DNA of 64,000 nt from an uncultured Clostridia bacterium (lineage in GTDB: Bacteria > Bacillota > Clostridia > TANB77 > CAG-508), in assembly GCA_934122085.1 (NCBI GenBank), contig CAKOVS010000003.1:107700-171699 (forward strand), read 5' to 3'. Position numbers and translations under genes: made by a program. This document shows positions 54,304 through 63,316 of this stretch, in pieces; position 1 is the first letter of the stretch; each line of letters begins with the position of its first letter. The notes beneath the pieces are model-generated. The model was not told the origin of the DNA. It saw only the letters and a program-made list of their open reading frames with translations, and did not search any database.

Positions 54304-56268
54304 TTAACTTTGCTCATTCTTTCTATTTTTTTCTGCTATTTTATTAACATTTGTCTCAACAAATTCAAATTCCTTTTTAGTAGGAGTAATTTGAATTATA
54401 GTAGTATCTTGCCCTACTTTTAGTAATCCCTCACCTTTTGTACATGTAACTAAGAATGAAGCTTCACCTTCACTAAGTTTAAATACTTCTTTAAGTTGAG
54501 CTATCTCAGATTTATCTTGTGCTAAAAATAATTTAGTATCTGATGACGTTAGAACTGCTTGGGCTTCTGGCTTTTCATAGAAATCTTGGAATCTCTGTGA
54601 AATAATTGCTAAAGAGACATTTCTTTTTCTAGCACGCCTAGCCATTTTATTTAAAAAGTCTACAGCCTCTGGAAATGGAAGTAACATCCATGCCTCGTCA
54701 ACTATAACCCTTTTTTGTCTAGCCTTTTTTCTGTCTTCACTATTTTTCTTAACAAATTTTTCCCAAATCCAAGACATCAATATCTGTTGAGCAAGTGGCC
54801 TTGCAAAACGTTCCTCTAATTGTGATATATCTATATTTATAAGAGGAGCTCCTTCCATTAAATCAAAAGTAGATTGTCCATCAAAATAAGCCATTTGTCC
54901 ATTATACTCTCTTACATACTGTCTCATAACTTTCAATAAATAACTATATTGAAACTCATAATCTTTATTAGAATTACTCTGAGCACTTTGTCTAATACGT
55001 TTATACCATGAACCAATTGTTGGCATCTCTTTTTTTCTTTTCTCAAAAACATTACTTGAATTTGCATTTTCATATAAGCTAGCTGGATTTGTTGTAATAC
55101 CTCTAGCCGCATATTCTTGTGAAACAGCCTCTGCAATTATCTGTTTTGTCAACTCATTAACATCTTCTGTTCTTGTACTACCTTTTGCCATAGTCATTAA
55201 TGCTTGTGTAACATCTTCAACTTTGCTTTCAACATTCAAAACTTCTCTTTCCCTACCTGTTATCTCATCTTTAGTTCTTTCAACTTCAATATCAAATAAA
55301 TTAATAATTGTTTTTGAAGTTGGACTAATAACAACATTTATTCCACCTAATGCCTCTGCTACTACAGAATATTCACCTTCTGCATCTAATGTTAAACTTT
55401 CAATTCCCATTAACACTGAAGATCTTGAAATTAATGTTTTCATTGTTACAGATTTACCAGCACCAGACTTAGCAAATATAACCATATTATAATTTGTAAG
55501 TGATGAGTGGAAATTATCAAATAAAATTGGTACACCTGTCTGTTTATTTACGCCTATTGGAACTCCAGAATCATGTCCAATATTTGATGTTGTAAATGGA
55601 AATACCGTTCCCATTGATGGTCTATCAAAAATATGTTCTTTTCTTATTCTATCATCCATTAAAGGCAATGCTGATTTAAATCCATCTTCTTGTATTGCCC
55701 AAGCACTTCTAATTCCAACTAAAGATTTTGACATTTCAGCTGTTAACATTTTTGATAATCTTTCTAAATCTGTTCTACTATATGCAAATAATGTAGAAAC
55801 AACTGAGGCTTCATATAATTTATTAAATCCTGCTGCAATCTCATCTCTTAATTGCTCTGTTTCATATCTTTTTTGTGAAAGTATACTTTCCCTATTAATA
55901 TTTCCTTTATCATTAGCTACAATTCTTTCTGTTTCTAACTCTGTAATTGTTTTATTAAGCTCATTTTGTGTTGCTGCTTCATCTAACGGTTTTATGTATA
56001 TAGAAGTATTTATATCTCCAAACATATAAAGTGACCTAAATAACTCTGGAAATATACAGGTTCTTGGTAAACTCGATACATAAAATGTTCTTGCATATCT
56101 TTTTACATTTGAAATTATTTCTAAATGATCTATATTAGAAGCGTCAATTCCTGATGGTGCAATCAATTCCTTTATACTCTTTTTTCTCAAAATCATTGTT
56201 TGCTTTTCTTGACTATTTGCTAACTGGTTTTCTGCCTCTTCTTGCTTTTTGATTTTCATTTTCATCAT
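54304..56268 (-). CDS. virB4: VirB4-type T4SS ATPase
   Basis: A 654-residue ATPase. Walker A is AKSGAGKS (266-273), with Walker B in KRVIVDEAWMLL and the ARRARKRNVSLAIISQRFQDF block downstream, typical of VirB4/TraE/TrsE proteins. The N-terminal 250 residues are the usual VirB4 domain (VKRYARTFYVSSLPRTC). VirB4 powers pilus/channel assembly and works with VirD4. The gene overlaps the end of the 409-residue gene before it by 56 bases. ATG follows AAGGAGG. Confidence 0.93.
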   Translation of the reverse strand: MMKMKIKKQEEAENQLANSQEKQTMILRKKSIKELIAPSGIDASNIDHLEIISNVKRYARTFYVSSLPRTCIFPELFRSLYMFGDINTSIYIKPLDEAATQNELNKTITELETERIVANDKGNINRESILSQKRYETEQLRDEIAAGFNKLYEASVVSTLFAYSRTDLERLSKMLTAEMSKSLVGIRSAWAIQEDGFKSALPLMDDRIRKEHIFDRPSMGTVFPFTTSNIGHDSGVPIGVNKQTGVPILFDNFHSSLTNYNMVIFAKSGAGKSVTMKTLISRSSVLMGIESLTLDAEGEYSVVAEALGGINVVISPTSKTIINLFDIEVERTKDEITGREREVLNVESKVEDVTQALMTMAKGSTRTEDVNELTKQIIAEAVSQEYAARGITTNPASLYENANSSNVFEKRKKEMPTIGSWYKRIRQSAQSNSNKDYEFQYSYLLKVMRQYVREYNGQMAYFDGQSTFDLMEGAPLINIDISQLEERFARPLAQQILMSWIWEKFVKKNSEDRKKARQKRVIVDEAWMLLPFPEAVDFLNKMARRARKRNVSLAIISQRFQDFYEKPEAQAVLTSSDTKLFLAQDKSEIAQLKEVFKLSEGEASFLVTCTKGEGLLKVGQDTTIIQITPTKKEFEFVETNVNKIAEKNRKNEQS

Positions 56269-57442
56269 TTGTTCCTCCTTCCTCTGCCTCTTTCTTTTTT
56301 CTTCTTATTTTTACTTTTGCATCTTCTGATAAATCTTGTCCTATATAATCTTCATTTTCATTAATCAATTGTTCTGCCATATCAAAAATTAAGTTTTTAG
56401 CATTTTCTTCTCTTATTTTTAACATCATTTCTTTATCACTTTTTGCTTCTAATAAAGATTCTTGTGCTACTTTTAAAGCATCTTCTTCTATTTTTTTATT
56501 TAATAATTGCATTTTTTTATCTAATACATCTGGTGCTGTAGAATACAAAGCTTCAAAACCTGAATTTAATGCTTGTTTTGCACTAAATACATCAGAATCA
56601 TCTCTATTATAAGCATTATACAATAATTCAATTAATCCTTGAGAATCTAATATTTTTGAATTAATTTCACATCTTGTTAATGTTCTTATTATTGATCTTG
56701 CCTTTGTATATAATTCTGAAAATACCATATTTTGAATTTCATCTTTAGTATAATTTTGTGTACTAACCTCATCTTCATAATAAGGAATTATTATATAATA
56801 TTTTTTATGTAATACACTACTATTTAAACTATTTTTTTCTGTATCTGCTATTATGTCTTTTGTATATTCATATTTGTTTTTTTGTCTTAAATATTCAAGA
56901 TATGTGTCATAAATTTGTTTATCTGTATACATACCTGGTTCAGCATCTTTCATTTGATTATATTGATTTTGTAATACATTATATCTATCTTCTATATCTC
57001 TAAATTTAAGTTTATATGTTTGAATACTTTGTTCCAAATTTACTGTTCTAGTTTGAACATATATTTGAATTTCTGACTTCAATGTATTTAAAAATTCAAT
57101 AAATCCTTGCTCAACAGAAGTTCTCTCCATATCTGACATTAAATCATAATTCACTCCTTGACATTCTATTACCATCAAAAATTTGCCTTTTTTTTGAATA
57201 ATCATATTATCTTCAATTTTTTCAAAATTCATAAAATCAAACACAGAATTTATATTATATATAATATTAGATTTTTTATTTTTATCTATATCATTTTCTT
57301 CGTTTTCGCTATTTGTTTCTTTTTGTTGTTTTTTTCCTTTTGCAACAATAAAAAGCCAAACTCCAATTAGTACAAAAATTAATATTACTAAAAAAATAGC
57401 AACTATTGTTAAAACAGAAATTAATTGTTCTGGATTATTCAT
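56213..57442 (-). CDS. T4SS protein of TrsD/TraD-like type overlapping virB4
   Basis: About 409 residues: N-terminal membrane helix (about 9-31), a conserved soluble domain (about 60-130: DFMNFEKIEDNMIIQKKGKFL, VIECQGVNYDLMSDMERTSV), then a long coiled-coil part and a basic tail. The domain resembles the short pre-VirB4 proteins of Gram-positive T4SSs (TrsD/TraD-like), possibly an N-terminal relative of VirB4. It overlaps virB4 by 56 bases and the PrgI-like gene before it by 8. The ATG at 57440-57442 has AGGAGG eight bases before. Role unknown, family link tentative. Confidence 0.65.
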   Translation of the reverse strand: MNNPEQLISVLTIVAIFLVILIFVLIGVWLFIVAKGKKQQKETNSENEENDIDKNKKSNIIYNINSVFDFMNFEKIEDNMIIQKKGKFLMVIECQGVNYDLMSDMERTSVEQGFIEFLNTLKSEIQIYVQTRTVNLEQSIQTYKLKFRDIEDRYNVLQNQYNQMKDAEPGMYTDKQIYDTYLEYLRQKNKYEYTKDIIADTEKNSLNSSVLHKKYYIIIPYYEDEVSTQNYTKDEIQNMVFSELYTKARSIIRTLTRCEINSKILDSQGLIELLYNAYNRDDSDVFSAKQALNSGFEALYSTAPDVLDKKMQLLNKKIEEDALKVAQESLLEAKSDKEMMLKIREENAKNLIFDMAEQLINENEDYIGQDLSEDAKVKIRRKKKEAEEGGTNDENENQKARRGRKPVSK

Positions 57443-57794
57443 TTTCATTTCCTCCTTTGTGATACAAATAAATTTTCTTTCCTTGTCTTTTAAATTTTAT
57501 TGCTCTAATTAATATTTCATCAATATTTTCTCCACCAGTTTTTCTAAGTATTTCAAAATTATTTGAATCAGGCATTTTTAATGTAGATATCCCAAATCCA
57601 ATTAATCCAAATATTAATGTTATAACAATTCCAGCAATTGAATGTCCTAAAATTACTCCTATTGGGAAATATCCTAGAACCAATCCAACTCCTGCACTTG
57701 CAATTGTCCATAAAAATGATTTCTTTGAAAATATCATTAATATTCTTCCTTCTCCTTTTGTATTTCTAGGTATAGTATATGTATATCTTGGCAT
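57435..57794 (-). CDS. PrgI/VirB3-like T4SS membrane protein
   Basis: A 119-residue protein with two membrane helices (about 26-44 and 49-70). It starts MPRYTYTIPRNTKGEGRI, and the C-terminal KFKRQGKKIYLY tail is like PrgI-family proteins. PrgI/VirB3 proteins connect the VirB4 ATPase to the inner membrane complex; this gene sits between the pilin-like genes and virB4 as expected. Preceded by GAGAGGA. Confidence 0.8.
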   Translation of the reverse strand: MPRYTYTIPRNTKGEGRILMIFSKKSFLWTIASAGVGLVLGYFPIGVILGHSIAGIVITLIFGLIGFGISTLKMPDSNNFEILRKTGGENIDEILIRAIKFKRQGKKIYLYHKGGNENE

Positions 57795-57912
57795 ATATTT
57801 TTCCTCTCTTTCGTTTTTACTTAATTATACTATTTTATTATAACATAAAAAGCAAAAAAAAAACATATTTTATGATAAAATTTATCATAAAATATGCTTT
57901 TTTTCATTATTC

Positions 57913-58314
57913 TTATGCATTTGCACTATTAGCAACTGTCATAATTAATTTTGCTATGCTTGTTGCCGCAAACACTACTACTAAACCTACTATAAGTGGT
58001 ATAAATGATTTTTGATAATCCGCTTTTTCATTAGCACTTCCCATTATAAATTTAAAACCAAATACAGCAATTAATATTACTGCCAATATTACAGATGCAA
58101 CTTGAATTAAAGATATAATGCTTGTTGCCATATTTTGTAATCCAGAATAATCCCCAGCTTTATTTACTCCAGGATTAATCCCACCAATAACATCTGTAGC
58201 AGTAGAAGTATTAGCAGCAGCAGCAGCATTAGCAGCAAATGTTATACCTGAAAATGTGAATATAACAGCTATCATCATTGCTATTATCATTGCTATTTTT
58301 AATGTTTTATTCAT
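57913..58314 (-). CDS. Pilin-like VirB2/TrbC-type protein 3
   Basis: A 133-residue protein: signal peptide ending around AANAAAAA (about 27-34), then two membrane helices (about 68-88 and 105-125) joined by a short loop GSANEKADYQKSF. This is the VirB2/TrbC pilin-like layout. Two more genes of this type precede it. The loop motif recurs in the VirB6-like proteins. ATG follows AAGGAGG. Confidence 0.8.
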   Translation of the reverse strand: MNKTLKIAMIIAMMIAVIFTFSGITFAANAAAAANTSTATDVIGGINPGVNKAGDYSGLQNMATSIISLIQVASVILAVILIAVFGFKFIMGSANEKADYQKSFIPLIVGLVVVFAATSIAKLIMTVANSANA

Positions 58315-58365
58315 TTTTATTCCTCCTTTTTTATATAATATATATTTTAAATTTTAATAACTATT

Positions 58366-58875
58366 TTATAAATTGCTAAAAATATTTATTGTTATTTGCC
58401 AAATTGTATATGCACTAAATGATATTATTATTCCTATTACCCATGGTGTCATTGATTCTTTTATTTTTGCCTTGTCTTCAACACTTTGTGTTAAAAAGTT
58501 TATTCCCATCACAATAGCTGAAATTAATGTAACTGCAATTGCTATCCAAAGTAATACACTTGATACAAAACTTGACAATGTTTTTAATTTATCTTCATTA
58601 ATCTCATTTTTAGTCACTCCCAATTGCAAAAAACTTTTTCCATTACTTATTATATCATCTAATGATGTTGGTAATGATGTTGGTTTAGTTCCTTGTGTTT
58701 CAGTATTTGTTCCTGTATCTGTTCCTGTATCTGTTTTCGTATTATTATCTGTTATTTGTTCTCCTGTGTCTACTGCGAAAACATTATAATTTATATAATT
58801 ATTATTCAAAATTAAAACAATTATAAATATTGCAATTATTTTTTTTACAATATTAATTACGTGACTTTTTTTCAT
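58366..58875 (-). CDS. Pilin-like VirB2/TrbC-type protein 2
   Basis: A 169-residue protein with N-terminal signal helix (about 9-28) and a Thr/Gly/Asn-rich segment (TDTGTDTGTNTETQGT). Two C-terminal membrane helices (about 105-128 and 145-165) are joined by SVEDKAKIKESMTP, the same loop type as in its neighbours but degenerate at SAN. Likely secreted membrane subunit of the T4SS; pilus assembly not shown. Confidence 0.7.
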   Translation of the reverse strand: MKKSHVINIVKKIIAIFIIVLILNNNYINYNVFAVDTGEQITDNNTKTDTGTDTGTNTETQGTKPTSLPTSLDDIISNGKSFLQLGVTKNEINEDKLKTLSSFVSSVLLWIAIAVTLISAIVMGINFLTQSVEDKAKIKESMTPWVIGIIISFSAYTIWQITINIFSNL

Positions 58876-58928
58876 AATTTCACATCCATCCTATTTATAA
58901 TAATATTGCATTTTCATTATTATATTTA

Positions 58929-59354
58929 CTACTTAACTATAGATATAATAAATTTAGCAATTGTTATTCCACTTGTTATCATAACCGCTGCAACAAGAAT
59001 TCCCATATATTTTTCTTTTTCAATTGCTTTTTCATTAGCACTTCCCAATATTGTCTTTAATCCAACAAAAGCAACGGCAATTACAGTTCCTATGACTCCA
59101 ATAACTTGTAAAATACTGAGAATTTTTTCTAACTTACCTCTTGAAATTGGATTGGTATCAATAGTTGGTTTATACATTCCTGTATTAGGTATTCCATCAC
59201 TAGAAGAATTTTTTTCTGGATCTCTATATTCTCCCGTCCAGGAATCTGCATTAATAGCATTAGATAAATTGCAAAATGGTCCAAAATAAATTATTGTTAA
59301 AATTATACTAAAAATAATTATTATAAACTTAAATTTACTACTTATATTTACCAT
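58929..59354 (-). CDS. Pilin-like VirB2/TrbC-type protein 1 (first gene of the T4SS operon)
   Basis: A 141-residue protein with signal peptide (about 1-33), a short acidic extracellular segment (DSWTGEYRDPEKNSSSDG) and two membrane helices (about 83-104 and 118-137). These are joined by GSANEKAIEKEKYM. It is the first gene after the operon promoter (TTGAAA-17-TATAAT). Same helix-loop-helix type as the next two genes. Confidence 0.75.
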   Translation of the reverse strand: MVNISSKFKFIIIIFSIILTIIYFGPFCNLSNAINADSWTGEYRDPEKNSSSDGIPNTGMYKPTIDTNPISRGKLEKILSILQVIGVIGTVIAVAFVGLKTILGSANEKAIEKEKYMGILVAAVMITSGITIAKFIISIVK

Positions 59355-59410
59355 TTGACATCACATCCTTACACTATACATTCTTTCTATTAACAGACTT
59401 TTACTATTTA

Positions 59411-59439
59411 ATTATAAAACATTTTTTCACCAGTTTCAA
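59411..59439 (-). promoter_or_regulatory. Promoter of the type IV secretion operon
   Basis: -35 TTGAAA (59434-59439), 17-base spacer, -10 TATAAT (59411-59416), 57 bases before the first start codon. No other strong promoter was noticed within the 15.6 kb down to the terminator at 43709, so one long transcript is likely. Confidence 0.65.
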
Positions 59440-59564
59440 TAGTTTTTGCTAAATTTTATTAATTTTCGCATTATTTTATGTAAAAAACTCCTAATTTTTA
59501 ATACAAATTTGAATTATTTAATATAAAATTATAAAACTTCATAAAAAATAAAAATCAGATAGTC

Positions 59565-60059
59565 TTATTCTAGTTTTTCTTTTCCTAATTTCTTTTCTCT
59601 TAATTTTTCATTAATTTTTTTCTCTAATATTGTTTTATAAATAGATGAAATAATAGTATAAATAAGTCCCCATATACTAATAACTATAGCATATGAAGCA
59701 ACAAAATACTTGTCATTTATAAATTTATCAAATATAAAAATACAACTAATTGAACATACAAAATAAATCATTGGTGGAAACATTTTATAGAAAAAATATT
59801 TTTTAAATGATAATTCTTTTCTTATTTCTTCAGATTTTATTTCAACTTCTTTTCCAAATAAAAATATAATAAAAGATACCATTAAAAATATACTTCTAAT
59901 TATTAAATTATTTATATTTAAATATTGTGATATTTCATATAAATATCCTTCTTGTCCAAATATTACATAACAAGAGATTAAAATCATTACACTTGTTGCA
60001 AGTCCATACCAAATTCCTTTAAGACTTTTTAAAAAAATTTCTTTATAATTAATTTTCAT
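59565..60059 (-). CDS. DUF3021-type membrane protein paired with a LytTR regulator
   Basis: A 164-residue protein with four membrane helices (about 12-32, 49-66, 88-112, 118-142) and a basic C-terminus (REKKLGKEKLE). Layout and position match DUF3021 proteins, the membrane partner of single-domain LytTR regulators in Firmicutes (the LytTR regulatory system), which often restrain the regulator. It follows the LytTR gene by 16 bases. ATG follows AAGGAG. Confidence 0.7.
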   Translation of the reverse strand: MKINYKEIFLKSLKGIWYGLATSVMILISCYVIFGQEGYLYEISQYLNINNLIIRSIFLMVSFIIFLFGKEVEIKSEEIRKELSFKKYFFYKMFPPMIYFVCSISCIFIFDKFINDKYFVASYAIVISIWGLIYTIISSIYKTILEKKINEKLREKKLGKEKLE

Positions 60060-60075
60060 AACTCATCACTCCTTA

Positions 60076-60516
60076 TTAAATTTCTAAATATTCTTTTATT
60101 TTTTTTACATATCTTCTTGACACATATGTATATCTGCCAGTATAAAAATTTAAAATAATTGTTCCAACTATTTTAAAGTCTAAATTTTGTACTTTATCAA
60201 AATTAACAATTTCTGAATTTGATATTCTAACAAATTTATTTGATAAATTATTTTCCAATTCATATACTCTTTTTCTACTTTCATATATATCTCCATTTTC
60301 ATATCTTATAAAGACTTTTTTATTTTCAGAATAAATTGTTTCTATTTTATTTTCTTCTAATATAAATATCTTATCATTTTTATATCCATATACTCTATTA
60401 TTTGATTGACTATCTAATTTACCTGCTAATTCTTGTATTTCTTTTGTCATTTTATTTGCACAAATAACTATTTTACACTCTTGGTATTTTTCATTAATAT
60501 CAAATTCTATTTTCAA
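60076..60516 (-). CDS. LytTR-family DNA-binding regulator (stand-alone)
   Basis: A 146-residue protein. The C-terminal half (about 45-145) is a LytTR domain (KIFILEENKIETIYSENKKV, the conserved RVYELENNLSNKFVRISNSEIVN, then KIKEYL). The N-terminal 40 residues lack a receiver domain. Stand-alone LytTR proteins act with a membrane inhibitor, here the DUF3021 gene next to it, and usually control their own operon and cell-density or envelope-related genes. The start is TTG at 60514-60516 after AAAGGAAG. Its position just before the T4SS promoter in reading direction is suggestive but not proof of control. Confidence 0.82.
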   Translation of the reverse strand: MKIEFDINEKYQECKIVICANKMTKEIQELAGKLDSQSNNRVYGYKNDKIFILEENKIETIYSENKKVFIRYENGDIYESRKRVYELENNLSNKFVRISNSEIVNFDKVQNLDFKIVGTIILNFYTGRYTYVSRRYVKKIKEYLEI

Positions 60517-60610
60517 CTTTTTTCTTCCTTTCTCCCTAGGTTATTTTTATTATAACATATTTTTTACTTTTTTCTATATATTACTGATACTTGGTTTATT
60601 ATTACTTATA

Positions 60611-60672
60611 TATGGCAGCTTTTATAAAGAAAGTCCTCCTACAATGAGAATTCTCCTAGTATACAAAAAAAG
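60611..60672. repeat. Intergenic hairpin repeat, copy 3 (partial)
   Basis: Contains CAGCTTTTATA, AAAGTCCTCCTAC and AGAATTCTCCTAGTATACAAAAAA, an eroded relative of the last hairpin of the repeats at 6408-6540 and 33177-33290. Confidence 0.5.
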
Positions 60673-60695
60673 ACGACAAGAATTATCTTATCGCC
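60664..60695 (-). terminator. Terminator of the DHHW/MBOAT operon
   Basis: Hairpin GGCGATAAGA / TCTTGTCGTC (G-U pairs allowed) followed by seven U on the minus strand, about 90 bases after the stop at 60787. Confidence 0.75.
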
Positions 60696-60786
60696 CTTTG
60701 AAACACATTAATTTATTTTCATTTTGGTATGTTTTACAAAACTCAAGTACATTTTTCGTTTTTTGAATTTTTTCCATTTTTTTATA

Positions 60787-61875
60787 TTATTTTAATGAGT
60801 AACTATTATTTATAATAGCTGTACTATATAAAAATAATATATCTTGATAATTAAATTCTATATACTGATTTAATATTTTAGGTGAAATATATCTAGTATC
60901 TACCAATGTTACTTTATCATATCCTTCAACTAATAATGGAATCAGACTACTTGCAAAAGAATCTCTAAAAACAATTAATTCTTTTCCTGTCCTACATTTT
61001 GGATTTTCAATACTTAATAATGATACTGCACCAGATAAATAAATATCATACTTGTCTAGCGAATTTTTTTTATCCACATTATAAATTGTTGTAGTTTCAT
61101 TTTTTTCATAATTATATACAATACAATTTTCCAATACATTATTTGTTAATATTTTTATTTCATCTTTTTCTTCATTTATTGGCAATTGACCTGAATAAAC
61201 TCCTTTAAATTCTGTTAATATTTTTCCATCATAATTATTATTTAAATTCAATTTCATCTCTTGTCCAAATTTTTGAGCTATTTTTATCAATTTTTCTTGT
61301 TTCCAATGTGAATCTGTTTTATAGTAATCTTCTAATTGTAATAAATCAAATATTCTTATATATTTTCCAAAATTTAATTTTTCATTTAATATATTTTCTA
61401 AATTATTATAATCTATTTTTAAATTATCTTTGTTAATAAAATAATTTTTATCTGGAATTATTGAATAATATATTTTATTATTTTCTGTTAAATATTTTTC
61501 TTTTATTTCTATTATTTTATTTGAAATATTTAATATTGATTTTTCATTTAATGGATATATTTGTTCAATTATATAATTATTATATTCATATAAATTATTA
61601 TAATTTTTTTTGCTTAATAATTTTAATTCTGTATTTATTTTTATTTTTCTAAATAATTCTCTTTCAAAAAATTGATCTGTTACATATTTATCAAATTTAT
61701 TAAAAAATGTTCCATTAATTATTTGTGATATAGAAACAGAAGGAATTTGTTCTAATTTTCTTCTTTCTGCAATTGATATAATTTCATCTTTTTTTATTAT
61801 ATTTATGAAAAAAGATAAAATTATTATTATTGCAAATAATATTGTTACTATTTTATTTTTATTTTTTTCTGACAT
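60787..61875 (-). CDS. DHHW-family protein (AlgJ/AlgX-like), partner of MBOAT
   Basis: About 362 residues: N-terminal membrane helix (about 8-25), then an extracellular SGNH/AlgJ-like domain. The DHHW-family TDSHW motif is near residue 190 and a late VFRDSFASSLIPLL motif near 305 carries the serine. In alginate and other systems such proteins finish the O-acetylation of a secreted polysaccharide with an MBOAT partner, and the MBOAT gene lies directly upstream. The start is ATG at 61873-61875 after AAAGGAGG. Confidence 0.82.
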   Translation of the reverse strand: MSEKNKNKIVTILFAIIIILSFFINIIKKDEIISIAERRKLEQIPSVSISQIINGTFFNKFDKYVTDQFFERELFRKIKINTELKLLSKKNYNNLYEYNNYIIEQIYPLNEKSILNISNKIIEIKEKYLTENNKIYYSIIPDKNYFINKDNLKIDYNNLENILNEKLNFGKYIRIFDLLQLEDYYKTDSHWKQEKLIKIAQKFGQEMKLNLNNNYDGKILTEFKGVYSGQLPINEEKDEIKILTNNVLENCIVYNYEKNETTTIYNVDKKNSLDKYDIYLSGAVSLLSIENPKCRTGKELIVFRDSFASSLIPLLVEGYDKVTLVDTRYISPKILNQYIEFNYQDILFLYSTAIINNSYSLK

Positions 61876-61886
61876 ATTTCCTCCTT

Positions 61887-63266
61887 TCAAAATCTAAAAT
61901 ATAAAAATGGGTTATATGAATTATCTACAGCATATGATGTTATAATTATTAAAATAAATACTATTAATATTGGTTCTAAAATATTTATTATTTTATTTTG
62001 TTTTAATTTTTTTATTAAATTTTTAATTATTGGTGTTGAAGCAATTATTGCAATAATAATTACCACAAAATAATTTTTTAAATAATATATTGTAAATTTA
62101 TTAATTAATTTTTCACCACTAACTCCAAATAATCCTATAATATTACTCCATGCTTCTTTTATATTATTTGCATTAAATATTATAAAACTTATCATTACAA
62201 TAAATAATACATATATTCTTTGAATAAATCCTGGTAATTTTTCTAAATATTTTTTAAAAAATAATTTTTCAATAAGAAGTATTATTCCAAAATATAATCC
62301 CCATATAACAAAATTCCAACTAGCACCATGCCATATACCAGTTAGTTCCCAAACAATTAAAATATTTCTTATTAATTTTTTTGTTCCTTCTCTACTTCCC
62401 CCTAATGGTATATAAACATAATCTTTAAACCATGTTCCTAATGATATATGCCATCTTCTCCAAAATTCAGTTATACTTTTAGATATATATGGATAATCAA
62501 AATTTTCTAGAAAATCAAATCCAAACATTTTTCCTAAACCAATTGCCATATCTGAATATGCTGAAAAATCAAAATATATTTGTAACATATATCCTATTGC
62601 AAAAATCCAATAAAATAAAATTGTTTTTTCATTTGTTTCTGTAAAAACTTGACACAATTGTCCTAATTGATTTGCAATTAAAACTTTTTTTGCAAGTCCA
62701 ATTACAAATCTTTCTACCCCATAAGAAAACTTTTCAAAACTATGAGTCCTATTATCTAGTTCTTTTTCTATTGTCTCATACCTAACTATCGGTCCTGCTA
62801 TTAATTGTGGAAATAAAGAAACATATGTTGCTAATTTTATAAAGTTTCTTTGTACATCTACTTTTCCTCTATATACGTCAATTTCATAACTTATAATTTG
62901 AAATGTATAAAAAGAAATTCCTATTGGTAATGCTAGGTTTAAAAGTTTCAAATTCATATTAAAAATATTATTAATATTTTCTATAATGAAATCTGTATAT
63001 TTAAAAAAACATAAAAATATAATATGTATTATTAATATTCCAAAAAGCATTTTTTTATTTTTATATTTTTTTATTAAAATTCCACCTATATATGCAATTA
63101 AGATTTCTAATATCATTAATAAAATATATTTTGGTTCTCCATAAAAATAAAATATCATTGAGGCTAAAAATAAAATAATATTTTTAAATTTTTTTGGCAT
63201 AATAAAATATATTATAATTAATACTGGTAAAAAATAATATAAAAAACTCATATTAGTAAATAACAT
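61887..63266 (-). CDS. MBOAT-family O-acyltransferase (AlgI/DltB-like)
   Basis: About 459 residues with ten or so membrane helices. It has the MBOAT block TEFWRRWHISLGTWFKDYVY (about 270-290), YIPLGGSREG and the conserved histidine in ELTGIWHGASWNFVIWG. MBOAT proteins move acyl groups across the membrane to an outside acceptor. The DHHW gene next to it points to O-acetylation of an exopolysaccharide or wall polymer, with the acceptor unknown. dlt genes are not nearby. ATG at 63264-63266 follows AGGAGG. Confidence 0.92.
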   Translation of the reverse strand: MLFTNMSFLYYFLPVLIIIYFIMPKKFKNIILFLASMIFYFYGEPKYILLMILEILIAYIGGILIKKYKNKKMLFGILIIHIIFLCFFKYTDFIIENINNIFNMNLKLLNLALPIGISFYTFQIISYEIDVYRGKVDVQRNFIKLATYVSLFPQLIAGPIVRYETIEKELDNRTHSFEKFSYGVERFVIGLAKKVLIANQLGQLCQVFTETNEKTILFYWIFAIGYMLQIYFDFSAYSDMAIGLGKMFGFDFLENFDYPYISKSITEFWRRWHISLGTWFKDYVYIPLGGSREGTKKLIRNILIVWELTGIWHGASWNFVIWGLYFGIILLIEKLFFKKYLEKLPGFIQRIYVLFIVMISFIIFNANNIKEAWSNIIGLFGVSGEKLINKFTIYYLKNYFVVIIIAIIASTPIIKNLIKKLKQNKIINILEPILIVFILIIITSYAVDNSYNPFLYFRF

Positions 63267-63284
63267 TTTTCCTCCTAACATATT

Positions 63285-63316
63285 AAAGCTCCCAATTTCT
63301 TGGAAGCTTTATTTTT
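63285..63316. terminator. Terminator-like hairpin before the MBOAT gene
   Basis: Arms AAAGCTCCCA / TGGAAGCTTT with one mismatch. The U-run (63312-63318) follows on the plus strand only, whereas local genes run on the minus strand; it may act as a weak attenuator between the unknown gene and MBOAT. Confidence 0.35.

Noticed and set aside
60691..60780. A 29-residue minus-strand frame (MEKIQKTKNVLEF) after the DHHW gene
   Set aside because: No ribosome binding site; better explained as the 3' untranslated part before the terminator.
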